The position numbers were made by a program, and so were the translations under genes. A model generated the notes under the pieces. It made no database searches, was not told the origin of the DNA, and saw only the letters and a program-made list of their open reading frames with translations. Positions 35,070-47,825 of a stretch of 64,000 nucleotides of DNA are shown in pieces (within the stretch, counting starts at the first letter, position 1; each line of letters starts with the position of its first letter). Source of the DNA: Tetraselmis striata. Taxonomy: Eukaryota > Chlorophyta > Chlorodendrophyceae > Chlorodendrales > Chlorodendraceae. Location: the NCBI GenBank assembly GCA_006384855.1, contig VCJN01000349.1, positions 62,001-126,000 on the forward strand, read 5' to 3'.

Positions 35070-36648
35070 GCACAACATGGAATTAGTCTTTAGTCCCACT
35101 CTACCTTGTTGGGGCGTCCTCGATCCACCAGGCTCTTGACGAGTGTGGAGACGCGGTGCTCGAAGATCTAGCGGGGCCGTTGGCCTCTGCCCTAAAGTTG
35201 CTCCCCTCCAAGCGCTCCCACGTTGCCCGTGCCGGCTGCTCGGCCGCCGCGGCTGAGCCGGCGTCTGCAATGCGCTCGGCGGCCGACCTCCAAGCTATCC
35301 CGCATTTCTCGGACTCCCTTTTGCACTCCATGCGGAAAGTACAGGAAACCCTGAGCCACCGCATTCACACGGTCCGTTTCGCAAAGCTTGCTGCACGTAT
35401 GCCTACAAGCGGCCCTGACAGCAACCGCTTCCGAGGCCGCCTCTTACGCGTTGCGACGGCGTTCCTGGTGACTGATCCTCCAAGTGAGGGTCGCCTTGGG
35501 GAAGTCCGCGAGCGTTCCCCTGAGTACTACGATTCCATGTTCCGTGTTGCCGCTTGCCGCCCATTTGGCCTTCCGGCGGCTCCTGTCCTCTCCGTTGGCG
35601 AGCCATGCTCTTGTGCTTCTTGCTCCTTCTCGGTACAAGGTATGCTCGCCCTTTTTGAGGATGCTGGCGTGGAGTTCACTCCTTCAACTTGGGCGGTCGC
35701 ATACGCTGACCGCGTGGCACGTTGCTCTGGTGGCGACTCCAATCACGCCGCACACGAGTGGGCGGCACATGGCCTTTCCGGCATTTGCCACGACGTGAAG
35801 TCCGCGCTGGGCGTGGGTGTCCAGATCCTCACGGACCCGTCGGTGCTTGTTTCTCTCCCGAAGGGCAGCGACGGGCGGCCTGCCGACGTTGGGCTTTTTG
35901 GGTATGGCGGCATCCGCGGAAACACGGTTGCTGTCGATACCACCCTTGCCCCTATCCTCGGCGTGTCAACCTCGGATCCAACGACTGCTTTGCGGGCTGC
36001 AGAGCGCCGCAAAATCCAGAAGTATGACGAGGGTGTCCGAAACGCTGCCGGTATGCTTCGCTTTGTTCCTTTCGCCGAGGCTCCTCGAACTCCTTGATCC
36101 TGTTGTGGCGCGCCTACTACAAGACGTGTGCCGCGACCCAGTACTGGCGCTGCATACTGGTTTTCTTTTCCGAGTTTGGCTCGCTGGCCCCGCACGCCGA
36201 GGCTTTCTTGGTGGAGCTCGCGAAAGCTAGCCAAGCACACACTGGCCAAAAAATCGTGGCGCCGCCGTTTCTCCTTGCTCATCAACATGGCACATGCAGA
36301 CAACGTTCTTGGCGGGGTTGCGGCCGCGCGTGCGGCACGTGATGGTGCTTCTGCGCCTGCGTCGCGTCGCTCGTCGGCATGTGTTGCTATGACCCGGGTC
36401 ATTGGCTGCAAGCGCCCTCGCCGCGCCTGATAGCCTACCCCGGGGCGGGGGTTCCTTAAGTTCCTGGCAGCTAAGTGACTTCGTGGTTCCCTTGGCTCCT
36501 TGTTGGTTCTTGGCTCCCTGTCCTCCTGCTCGACCTTGGTTTCAGGCTTATGTCTCTCTTTTCCTGGCAACCTTTCATAGTTACTGTTAATTATGTTGTA
36601 GTGCGCTTTTGTGAAAGCCCTGATGTAATATACTTGCACAACATGGAA
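35070..36648 (+). mobile_element. 5'-truncated LINE with R2-type endonuclease domain
   Basis: A 13-bp direct repeat, GCACAACATGGAA, at 35070-35082 and 36636-36648 is a convincing target-site duplication, so the insert is 35083-36635. It codes on + for the C-terminal part of a non-LTR retrotransposon protein and has a 3' UTR of about 200-500 nt ending near TGATGTAATATACTT. The insertion lies just 13 nt beyond the end of the hAT element. Confidence 0.75.
35156..36097 (+). pseudogene. LINE ORF fragment: zinc knuckle plus restriction-like endonuclease (RLE)
   Basis: The 313-residue open frame contains CSCASC with downstream His residues (NHAAHEWAAH), then GRPADVGLF, then NTVAVDTTLAP and RRKIQKYDEG. 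PD..D..K-like spacing of this kind is the catalytic core of the endonuclease at the C-terminus of R2-, NeSL- and Dualen-type LINEs. The protein then continues in another frame (about 36080-36230, LLELLDPVVARLL), so a frameshift is present. The RT domain is lost to 5' truncation. Confidence 0.55.
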
Positions 36649-37514
36649 GCTGTAAGGATTATGTAGGATCAAGCTTCGATTTCGTTCACACCGGTTCTCC
36701 TGGCCTGGGGAGGGGTCCTACATACACACCTGTATAGTGGCAAGGATTATGGCTCCTGGCCGCTTTTGCTGCTAAAGTGATACACAACCGAGAAACATGC
36801 TACATGGCAGCGGAGAATACGCACGTGATCATGCGCACGTGATCATTCTGCCCCTGCGGCGGTCAGCACAACCCAGGTACTGGTGTGAATTACAAAAAGA
36901 GCACCACTACTGGTATCGTCAGTAGGGACGACTACTGTACCGCCTTCTGCTGCTAGCTCATGTAATTATACCGACTAGTACAGCGACTACTGGTCATCAC
37001 GTGATCATCACATGCAAGCATTAGAATGCCCCCAGCGGGCTGACATGCGGTACAATTTCACCACTACGGTACCGGTACCCGCATCGCCCTACTCATGGAG
37101 TCACATTACAGGCCTTGCCCACCCCAGGCGGTAAGTACTGCAAGCCCGGTACGTGAGGTGGTACGTAAGCACCGGTGTGTTATTCGCAACCAGTGGATGA
37201 GGATTTCATAGCTGCTAAAGTCTCGAAGCAGTAAATGGTAAGGATTAGTTTTTAGCGACTGGTCGCTATGGATGCTTGATGATGTGATCATCGTCTTTGA
37301 CACATGCTGGTGATGGCCCTTACTGTTCCTATCGTCGCACGGCCACACCGCACCACCCCCTTCATGAGCGCTGGCCACTGTGTGGCACCCCCGCATATAG
37401 TCGCTACCCCCTGTGGCAGCAGCATTCTTTAACGTTTCCGCGGGGAGCGCTCGGCGTGCTGCCAGCTGCTTCACCTCTCGGTCGCCGCCGCCTAGGCCGT
37501 GTGGGGCGGGCGCA
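36649..37514. other. Intergenic, promoter side of the HBS1-like gene
   Basis: It contains two adjacent GCACGTGATCAT copies near 36830 and a third CACGTGATCATCAC near 36998. These E-box/G-box-like sites could be regulatory. No gene is seen. Confidence 0.4.
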
Positions 37515-40500
37515 ATGAGCCGCAAGCACGGCGGTTTCGACGCTGACGACTACTGGGATGAGGAGGAGGACTATTACGATGACGAGGAGTACTACGACGA
37601 GTACGACGACGTGGCGGCTAAGCCCGCGCCGCCGTCCGCCAAGCCTAGCTGCAGCAAAGGCGGGCAGGGCGGCAAGGGTGGCGCGCCCGCAGGTGCTTCC
37701 GCCCTTGCGCACTACCTGTGTGACCCGCCGCCCCGGCTGCCCGGCGGCAGGCGGCAGAAAGGTAGCTTTGCTGCTCCGCGTGGCGTGGTTGAGACGGGAG
37801 GCGGGGGGAGGGGTGATGGGGAGCTGGGGGCTGGCGGGGGACCAGTGTGTGTGTGCGGTGGGGGGGGGGGGGGGGGGGGGGGGGGGCGGTCAGGAGCTGA
37901 ACCCCATGCGGCCTTGCCATTCATGCAGCCACGAAGAAGAAGGCACCCGCGGCACTGCCCACTAGCGGCGGAGGTGGCGCAAGTGGTGGCGCCAGCGGGG
38001 CTGCGCCGGCCTTCAAATTTGACACACCCTCGCCTGACGACGTGGTTGCCAGCGCGCAGGCGGGTCGCAAGATCAGCAGTATGCCCTCTTTCGCCCCATC
38101 CCGCTTGGTTGGCGGATGTCTCACTGTCGCTCTCTGCTGTTCTGAAAGGGCAAGGTTGTGGGGATGCCAAGGAAGGGGGTAATGATAGAACATGGCTCTA
38201 GGCGGGTATGGCACTGACATGGATGCCGCTCCTGGGTACCAGGCTCTCAGTACGCAGCCACGCCCAGCAGTGGTACAGACAGCTCTGCGCCGACCGCGGA
38301 GATGGCCGCCCTCAGGGTGCGCCTAGGTGCCTGCCATTCAGCCCCCAGGGGCGCAGAGGGAGGTCCTTGAGGGGATAACCACCAGGAAGGGGGGGGGGGC
38401 GGGGGGCACAGCTCGCCAGGGCTTGGATATTCAGCAGCATACAATGACAGGGCAGCATGGAGGGCGAGGCTGCTCCCCCTGCCTCCTGCTGCAAGGGCTG
38501 AAACCCTGCCATCGTCCACTCCTGGGCGACAGGTGACCGCTCTGCGCAGCCTGGAAGAGTACGTCATGGATGCGGCCACCGCAAAGTACGGCCTCACCGC
38601 CCTCCATCGCCCTCGGCGGGTCCGCACCTGTGATATGCTGGGCTGCGCTGGGCCGCTGCCTCAAGGTGCCCTCGCCGCGCAGGGCCTGCGAGGAGGCAGC
38701 GCGGCTGGAGCATGCAGAGGGCGGCGGACGCGCGGGGTTGCACCTTGTGGTGCTCGGGCACGTGGACGCGGGCAAGTCCACACTGATGGGGCGCCTCCTG
38801 CACGACCTCGGCCTCGTCGACCAGCGCACGGTGCACAAGAACCAGAAGGAGGCGGCGCAGGCCGGCAAGGTGCAACGCGGTCCTGCCCTGCCCATGCGAT
38901 GCACTTATGCCAACCCGGGAATAGAGGGCACTCACACGGCAAACCTTCCGCAAGTTCAGTTGCCGAGGCCAACACAGCGGGTTTCCTTCGGATGCCCCGC
39001 TCCATAAGATGTGAAGGTGGCCATATACCTCCGATGCAACTGCCGGTTGTCCCCAACTCATGCATCACGCTCCTGACCAACGCGCCCCCGCAGGCCTCCT
39101 TCTCCTGGGCATGGCTGCTGGACGAGCGGCCTGAGGAGCGCGCGCGCGGCGTGACGGTGGACGTCGCGGTGTCTGGGTTCCAAACGCCCAGGTTCAACGT
39201 GACGCTGCTAGATGCACCGGGCCACCGCGACTTCATTCCAAACATGATTACCGGCGCCGCGCAGGTGGGCCAGCTACCTGACACCGCACACGCCCTATCT
39301 CTTCACAGAACACATGCACACACACGCACGGGCGCGCGCACACGCACGCATGTCAATGATGTAGGTTCAGTCATAGATCTCTTTGCATTGATTATCATTT
39401 ATTCCTATTTTTTGTGTGTACTTGAAGATATGCAATGTACATTCACACCAGCTGACGGTCACTTGGCTGCCGCAGGCGGATGCGGCACTCCTACTGGTGG
39501 ACGGCTCGCTTGGTGGTTTTGAGTCTGGTTTTGAGGCAAGGGCCGGGCCTCCTTGTCTGCCTGCCTGTCTCCTCCAAGGGCAAGCAATCCCCGGCCTGGT
39601 TCCAGTGGAATTGTCCCAACCCATGGACCTCCTTCAGCTCTTTTACTGCCGACCGGCATGCTGTGCTGCGCCACAGGGCAACGGGCAGACGAGGGAGCAT
39701 GCCCAGCTGGCTCGCAGCCTGGGTATTGAGCAGGTTGCAGTCGTGGTGCGCCCACGGCCGCCTCCTGGTCGTTCCGCCAGTCATTTTTATGGTGATAAAC
39801 TTGCCTGCTGCAGAGTGAAAACGGTCTGGCTGACGCTTACGTCCTGCTGAGCCCTGCGGGGATATTTGCCGTGACCCCGCGTGGGGTGCAGGTGAGCAAG
39901 CTGGATACGTGCGACTTCTCGGCGGAGCGCTTTGCAGGCATTCAGGCGGCGATGGACCCGTTCCTGCGCACCTGCGGCTTCAAGGAGGGCAGTGTGCGCT
40001 GGCTGCCGGCAGTCGGCCCGAGCGGAGAGAACTTGGTCAAGTCACCAGAGGTGAGCGAGGGGAGGAACCAGCCAGCCGTCACCCGCCCTGCATGCAAGAA
40101 TACATAGATAAATATACATACAATAAACATTTGCTATCGCTTCCCAAATGAGTCTGTCACGCGGGCGCCGGGCGTATCAACCATCTGTGTGCACAGGTAC
40201 GGTGTAGCAATGTAATAATGCCTCTGGTTATTGCATACTTGCCTTGGTAGTCGCATATACCCCTGTGAGCTCACTTGCACAATAACTATTATTGTGAGCT
40301 CACTTGCACTCGCGGAGGCACCCATAGGGCTGTAACTAGATATCCACGTGGGGTGTCATGATGCTGTGTACCCACCGCCGCACACATTTAGACACGCTGG
40401 TGGCGGTTGTCAAGCGCCCTCCCCCCCCCCCCCCCCCCCCGGGCGGCCCATCGATCTCTCTGTATATGTGACCCTTGAATATACATGACATCCCTTCACC

Positions 40501-42549
40501 AGGCGGCCTGCTGCTGTTGCACCACGCAGGATCCCCGGCTGGCGCAATGGTGGAGCGGGCCTACGCTGGTGGGCGCCATCGATAGCTTCAGCCCGCGGGA
40601 GCGCGCCGTGAGCCGCCCCTTCCGCATGCCCGTGTCGGAGGTCGTCAAGTCGCGCGCGCTGGGCGGGGACGGCGTAGCGGGCAAGGCGGAGGCGGGCGCG
40701 CTGCTCCCAGGAGCCAAGGTCATGCTGCAGCCGGGTGGAGAGGTGCCCCCCCCCCCCCCCCCTTGACCACTCGCCCTGAGGGTAGGTGGGACCAGGTCAT
40801 TCTGAACACCTCATATCTGCCATTCGATAATTCCCTTAGGGGGAGGAAGGGTAAGAGTATTAAGTGGTGGATTACAGTTGTATTTGCGACCTGGACGTTG
40901 CAGTTACTCTTCTTACATCTGGCAGCCCCAAAGGCCTGATCCGGCGTCTCGGTTGATGCTACCCCCTCACGCTGCCACTTCACCACTTCCCTACTTCACT
41001 ACTTCACTTCACTATCTAAACAACTCAATTACTCCATATGGCTCATAAAGGCCGGCTTGCTGTGGAGTAGGTCTGTTCAGTGGGAGAAAGAGAGCGGGGA
41101 ATGAGTCGGACATCACAGCCCTTTATCTGTTGCAGTGGCATTCCGCCATAATGAAATAGCATGTGAACCAAAGGCAATCCTTGTTCCAATGCCCTTTCCC
41201 AATTCGTTAACAACTTCCATAATCTCTGCCTGCTGCCGTCCAGATTTTCACTGTGAAGGCGGTGGAGGTGGGCAAGAAGACTGCGGCGGTGGTGCGCGCG
41301 GGTGACTCGGCTGCGGTGGGCCTTGTGGGGCTGGACCCACAGGTACGCCTCCCCCTGCCGCTCACTTCCTGCGGCCACTACCTGGCCAACGCAATCAAAC
41401 ACAAAGATTGGATCAACAAAAGCCGGATCTGAAGTAACATGCCCGGAAGTGAATAGGATGCTACGATTTGTGACTTTTGTCCCGTTTCTTTGCTCCGCTT
41501 CCTAGTCACGCAATTGTCGGCCTTGATGTCAACTATACCGGCATAGTTTATTCGGGCTGAGGTGGCGCGCTTCTTTGCCTGCCACAGAGCGTTGTCCCGG
41601 GGGTTTCCATGCTATGTCACCCCGAGTGGCCATGCCCGGTGGTGCGGCGGTTCGAGGCAAAGGTGGCCATCCTGGAGAGTGAGATGCCCATCGTGGCAGG
41701 GCAGCCAGTGCGCCCCCCCCCCCCCCCCCCCTCCCTCCCCATACCCTGTTGTCATACCTCAGATTCTCAAGGCAAACCCACGCCCGGCCCATTCCCAGCC
41801 TTCTTCCAACCCCAGTCCACTACCTTTATCGTCTGCTTCCCGCCAGCTAGTTCGTCCACCGCCCCCCCTGGCATGACTGGGCCCGTACCCCCGCTGGCAG
41901 GCCACCCTGCATGTGCACGTCGGCAAGGAGGAAGCCGCCATCACCGCGCTTGTCGCGCTGCTCGACTCCAAGACAGGCGAGGTGAAGAAGGTCCGTAGGC
42001 GCCTGCTTGCCCCAGCATCCCCCTGTAACCAACCATCACCACCACCACCACACCCTGCACTGTACCACACCCTCTCTCAGCCCGCCGTGCAATCCGATAT
42101 GTCTTGTTTTCTCAACGATTTCCCCGCAATTGATTCTCTGAACGTTCTCAGGTGAGGTGTGTTTGCTTTTTCCAATTATACACATATTGTGCACCCCGCC
42201 CAGGGCAGTCTTTCCAAGCGGTGTAGCACATTGCCCTTGAATCACAAGTTGGTGTTGGGCGGGAGCAGGAGGAACGTGAAGTTGGGCAGGGAGGGGCCGC
42301 CCTGTCAACCTCTGCCAGGCCCAGCTTGCTTACGCATCTGCCGCCCCGCCCGGCTGCTTGCGCCCTTGTCCTGCCGCACAGAGCAAGCCGCGCTGCCTGC
42401 TGAAGGGGCAAAGCGGTGTGGTGGAGGTCGAGCTGGCGCGGCCGCTGTGCATGGAGGCGTACGCCGACATGCGGCCGCTTGGCCGTGTCACCCTGCGTGA
42501 CGGCGGCGTCACCATGGCCGTCGGAATCGTGCAGCGGTTTCTTGCCTGA
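37515..42549 (+). CDS. HBS1: HBS1-like translational GTPase (ribosome rescue factor)
   Basis: Fourteen exons give 636 residues: 37515-37761, 37929-38078, 38243-38316, 38533-38619, 38666-38869, 39094-39264, 39476-39535, 39677-39745, 39892-40050, 40530-40742, 41244-41342, 41588-41707, 41901-41990 and 42382-42549. The acidic N-terminus ([20 protein letters not shown]) matches HBS1 rather than eRF3 or EF1A. The G domain has G1 GHVDAGKST (217-225), G2 RGVT, G3 DAPGH (294-298) and SGENL. The G4 motif is SKLD (356-359) where NKxD is usual. EF1A-like domains 2 and 3 follow to VQRFLA. With Pelota, HBS1 frees stalled ribosomes in the cytosol. The intron after exon 7 uses a GC donor (GAG|GCAAGG). The 46-nt intron after exon 4 is the least certain join. 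TGTAA follows near 42633. Confidence 0.9.
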
Positions 42550-43858
42550 GACGACAATCGGCGGAGGGTGTGAGCTGTCGTGGGCAGGCTGCTGCTCTGG
42601 CGTTTTGATTTGGAGGGAGTACTGCTGGGCTGTGTAACTGCCTCCTCAACATGTCCGCCACATGCCACGGACCCCCTCGCCCCCCGCTCGGGATGCAACC
42701 TCTCCCTTTCTGTAGATCCGGTGAGCAATGGGATACGACGTGTGTTGAAGACAGCAAGGGGGCTAGGGGATGACTTCATCTGACTTTACCCGCACTGACC
42801 AGAATCGGACGGCCACGACGAGATGGTCACAAGACACAGCAGCCCCGCGTATGTTCTTAACATACAGCACAACTTGTCCGGGATGTAATCGTTTCCCGTA
42901 CAGGCTGACATTGCACAGTGGTGGATTCCATATGCCAGCCAGGACTGATTCTTGGCCTCTACATACCTGCTCAACTCTTAGCGTCTATATAGACATGCCT
43001 AACCAGTTGCAGGTCCGCGGCTTAACAGGTATGCTTCTACAAGTATGTCGGCCCTCATTCCCTACATGAATGTTTGTACTTGTAAGCCATGTCCCAGTTG
43101 CGCCTGTGGCGTGGGTGTGGTTGGGCAGAGTCTCCGCACATGTGCTTCCAGAGATGCAGAGCGCCATCCTCCACGCCGTACTCACACTCCTTTTAGAACA
43201 GAAAGTCGTAGTCCTGACAGGGAAGCGGCAGGTGCCAGGATTGCACTCTCTGTACGGACCCATGCACACACACGTGAGCACAATGTCGGGGTCGTTAGTG
43301 CTGCCAATGAAATCCACCAAAATCATGCACAAGCAGATATGGACCACTGAATGCACCTGCCTTCAAATGGGTAAGATGTCCTAACCGGATCCCCAGAACG
43401 AGGCTCTGATGTCAATGCTGATGCATCAAATCAAGAAAGATTCACAGCTGAGCCTAGGGCTGCAAAGTCTACTAGATACCTCATGCAGTGTGCAACACAC
43501 GTTGGCAATATCTGTTCAATCTTGATGCAGAGAAATTAAAATGCCTCGTTGTGGTACCTCATCATACGGTGAAGACTCGTGCTCCTGCCTTGTGGCCCTG
43601 GCACATTAAGAAATGGCACCATCGGCATGTCCTGCCAAATGGGCATCTAACGTTCCCACAGATATTGAAAGGGCTCATGGGTTTAATGTGGGAACACATT
43701 GGTTATTTACTTACAGAAGTGCGAAGGCAGTCCCGACAATGAAGGAATCCCAACACAAACAGATGGAGGAAAAGCCGCACACACTACACAAAACAGCTGA
43801 GTACAGCAGGGCTGCACATGCTGTAGTTACCCTAATGCCGAATCAGCAGAAGGCGGAT
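42550..43858. other. Intergenic between two convergent genes
   Basis: It carries the 3' flanks of the HBS1-like gene (TGTAA near 42633) and the Kdo8P synthase gene (TGTAA on -, TTACA near 43709). A + frame at 43070-43384 (AILHAVLTLLLEQKVVVLTG) reads like protein but has no supporting exon structure or family match, so I leave it unassigned. Confidence 0.4.
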
Positions 43859-45308
<1,450 letters not shown>

Positions 45309-45775
45309 GATGGTAGGTGGGTGAGATAAACTCGACACGAAGTATGGGTGGTGTTGAAAGTGGTGTGGTTGGGAGAAGGTATGCGGCCTCTCGCGGAGTC
45401 GGCAACCGGAATAAGTACCCGGTACCTTTGGTCCGCGTGCCCGTCGTCGCGGGCGCGGCGGAGGCAGCTAGCCGGTGCCTGAACTTTTTGGTTACAGGGA
45501 GAGCGTCCGGAGAATGCACGCAAAGTACTGGGGGAGGAAAAAGCCTACATTTAAGCCTACCAGCTACCCGGTCGTGATGGTTTGGTTACATGGCGGGTAG
45601 AGTCGGGCAAAGGCAAAGTACTGTAGTACTCGTACTACTAACCTGTACAGGCGGCAGGGAAGGGGGGGGGGTGGGGGGGGCGGGGCCCGCGGGGGCAAAG
45701 CACTACAGACGGTAAGTACCAGAGCCGGCGGAGCGCGCGTCGCTTCCGCCCGCAGACGAAGGCGGGCCGGCGGTG
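45309..45775. other. Intergenic, promoter side of the Kdo8P synthase gene
   Basis: GC-rich with a G tract near 45663-45682 and GTACTGTAGTACTCGTACTAC short inverted repeats near 45618. No gene is seen. Confidence 0.4.
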
Positions 45776-46081
45776 TTTCAAAGTTGAGTCTTGATTTGCC
45801 AAAAAGATCGCGCAGGCTGTCTTACACGGTCAAGAGCCGAAATTGGCAGGATGGTTTAGCGAAAGCGTGGAGGGAAAACGGAGCCGGGGGGGGGGGGCGC
45901 TGCGTGGAACGCAGCGAAAACTGGAAGATGGCAGGCTCAGCTGTTCTGGCTGCTTTTATGTCTACTCGTGCTGCACCCAAAAAGGGCGCAACAACAGATG
46001 CCTAGTTCCCGTACCACTGAGCAGCACTTGTAGCTAAAAAGCGGTTAGGTCAAGGAGGGAAACCCCATAAACTAGTTTAGA

Positions 46082-47731
46082 TCATTTCAAAGTTGAGTCT
46101 GGTTTTGCCAGTCTTGAGCGAACGGAGAGAGCGGTGGATTGACGGAGAAGAGGTAGCGCCAAGTCATGAAGGAGGCACTGGGAAGGCCACCGCTGCGGAG
46201 TCCTGTTGGACTTGGAAGTGGCGGAGGGGGGCGATGTGTCCAAAGAAGAACACGCGCCAGGTGAAGGAAGAACGTTGGGATCGATGTAGTCCAGAACGAC
46301 GTCAGAGTTAGTGGCCCAACCGCCTTGGTAGCGAATGTGGGACAATGGCACTCCGATGGCGTTCGCTGCAGAGGCTGCGCCCTTGCGAAGACTGTGTGAA
46401 GTCCAGGAAGTGTCAGCAGGGGGGGCAGCGTTGACTAGACTGATGGTTGCAGACAGCCAGTCTGACTTTGTAGCCGCAGTCCAAGGTTTTGACTGCTCGG
46501 CCGCAGTGACAGCCCAGAAGTTTGATGTAGCCAAGCCAACAGTAACCAGGGGGACAGATTGGACGTTGTCCATGAAGTGGTGCAAGAGACGTGCCACTCG
46601 AGGGTGCTCGGACACCGGAAGGAGAAGTACGTTTACGTCGTCGGGTCCCCGGCGGCTAGCGCGACCCTTCTCGCGGTACACTTGCAAGGTGATGTTGTAG
46701 GTGTCGACATGCACATCTCGCACTCGACAGGAGACGCCAGTAAGGCCCCTGGCGAAAAACATGAAGTTGACAACCGAGGCCAAGAGGGCTCGGAAGTCGA
46801 GGTGGTACTCTCGGTAAGAAGCAGACACAATTAGCTCGGCCTTTGTGACGAAGCGGTAGGCTACATCCGCAGGCAGAGGGACTCGCAAAGGGGCAGCGTC
46901 TAGCCGGCGCTGACGCAGCATCAGCCCACGCCTTGCTGAAGTTAGGTGTAGACTGTCCTTGGCGATTGGAACGAGGTTGTGCAGCTCGAAGAACGTGTTG
47001 ATAGCGGACAGGTAGGGTTGCAGCGACTTAGCTGCGATGTGCCCTCGCTCCCCGATCCAGGCAACATACCGAACGACAGTAGCAGTAGTCGCCTCCAACG
47101 GGCTGATGTTCTCAGAGTCGTGGCAGGACTCCGCGAACTGAGACAGTCTGCCGGCGTAGCTCTTGAGTGTCCGAGCGCTGAGGGAGCTTGAGAGCATGTC
47201 GAGCGTCCGCTGGCCCAGCTCGTCCGAGCCGAACGCCTCCTGCAGCCGGGATCGCAGTGACGCAGCCCACGGGGCGACAGCTGCGGGCTCGTCAATTACG
47301 TACGTGCGTCGTTTTACCGACAGAGTTCCACCAGTACGACTACTGTTCGCAAAGTACTCGGCAGCAGCGGTTAGGTTTCCGGCGGTTGGCCGGTAGCTGC
47401 TGGACGGGTTTGCAGTAGCTTCAGTACGGGTTTGCGGGGCTAGGTTCAGGTAAGAGGGCCGCCCCGCGCGCCCTTCGCGCTCGTAGCGCCTGTCTCGTGC
47501 ATAACGTACACGCGCGAAACTTGGTCGTTGCGAACCAGTTGTGACACGTAGTGTAACAACCAACGGACGCAGAGATGGGGTGGTAAGGAAGGCGGTTGGT
47601 TGAGCCGCCATGTGCAGGTGTGCGGATGGTTGAGCCGCACTTGGCTGTAGCTGTAAGAAGCGCCGCACCGAGGAAGGTCTAAATGAAGTCTGCAAGGTGG
47701 GGGGGGTCAGGTCCTGACACAGGGCGCTCAT
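46082..47731 (-). CDS. ORF2 of YR element copy B: tyrosine recombinase
   Basis: About 549 residues starting MSALCQDLTPP. A variable Ser/Arg-rich N-terminus is followed by a SAM-like core-binding domain (LKSYAGRLSQFAESCHDS, YVAWIGERGHIAAKSLQPYL). The catalytic domain has candidate Arg (ARGLTGVSCR), Lys (YREKGR), HxxR (SHSLRKG), the GGW position (YQGGWATNSD) and the Tyr nucleophile (VVLDYID). These are the residues of the phage-integrase/DIRS/Crypton superfamily. The final residues (RLAKPDSTLK) are encoded by the B1 repeat. The enzyme would integrate a circular DNA form without making target duplications. Confidence 0.85.
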   Translation of the reverse strand: MSALCQDLTPPTLQTSFRPSSVRRFLQLQPSAAQPSAHLHMAAQPTAFLTTPSLRPLVVTLRVTTGSQRPSFARVRYARDRRYEREGRAGRPSYLNLAPQTRTEATANPSSSYRPTAGNLTAAAEYFANSSRTGGTLSVKRRTYVIDEPAAVAPWAASLRSRLQEAFGSDELGQRTLDMLSSSLSARTLKSYAGRLSQFAESCHDSENISPLEATTATVVRYVAWIGERGHIAAKSLQPYLSAINTFFELHNLVPIAKDSLHLTSARRGLMLRQRRLDAAPLRVPLPADVAYRFVTKAELIVSASYREYHLDFRALLASVVNFMFFARGLTGVSCRVRDVHVDTYNITLQVYREKGRASRRGPDDVNVLLLPVSEHPRVARLLHHFMDNVQSVPLVTVGLATSNFWAVTAAEQSKPWTAATKSDWLSATISLVNAAPPADTSWTSHSLRKGAASAANAIGVPLSHIRYQGGWATNSDVVLDYIDPNVLPSPGACSSLDTSPPSATSKSNRTPQRWPSQCLLHDLALPLLRQSTALSVRSRLAKPDSTLK

Positions 47732-47825
47732 CTCGCCGTTGCGCTGCAAGGGTGCGTCTTGCGGCGGTCACCGAAAGGTGGCCTCGCAAAGCTCCAGCAG
47801 CTCCGGCGAAAGGCGCCCTACACCG

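Noticed and set aside
43070-43384. Protein-like + frame AILHAVLTLLLEQKVVVLTG
   Set aside because: No domain, no splice-supported extension and a competing frame on the other strand, so not called as a gene.
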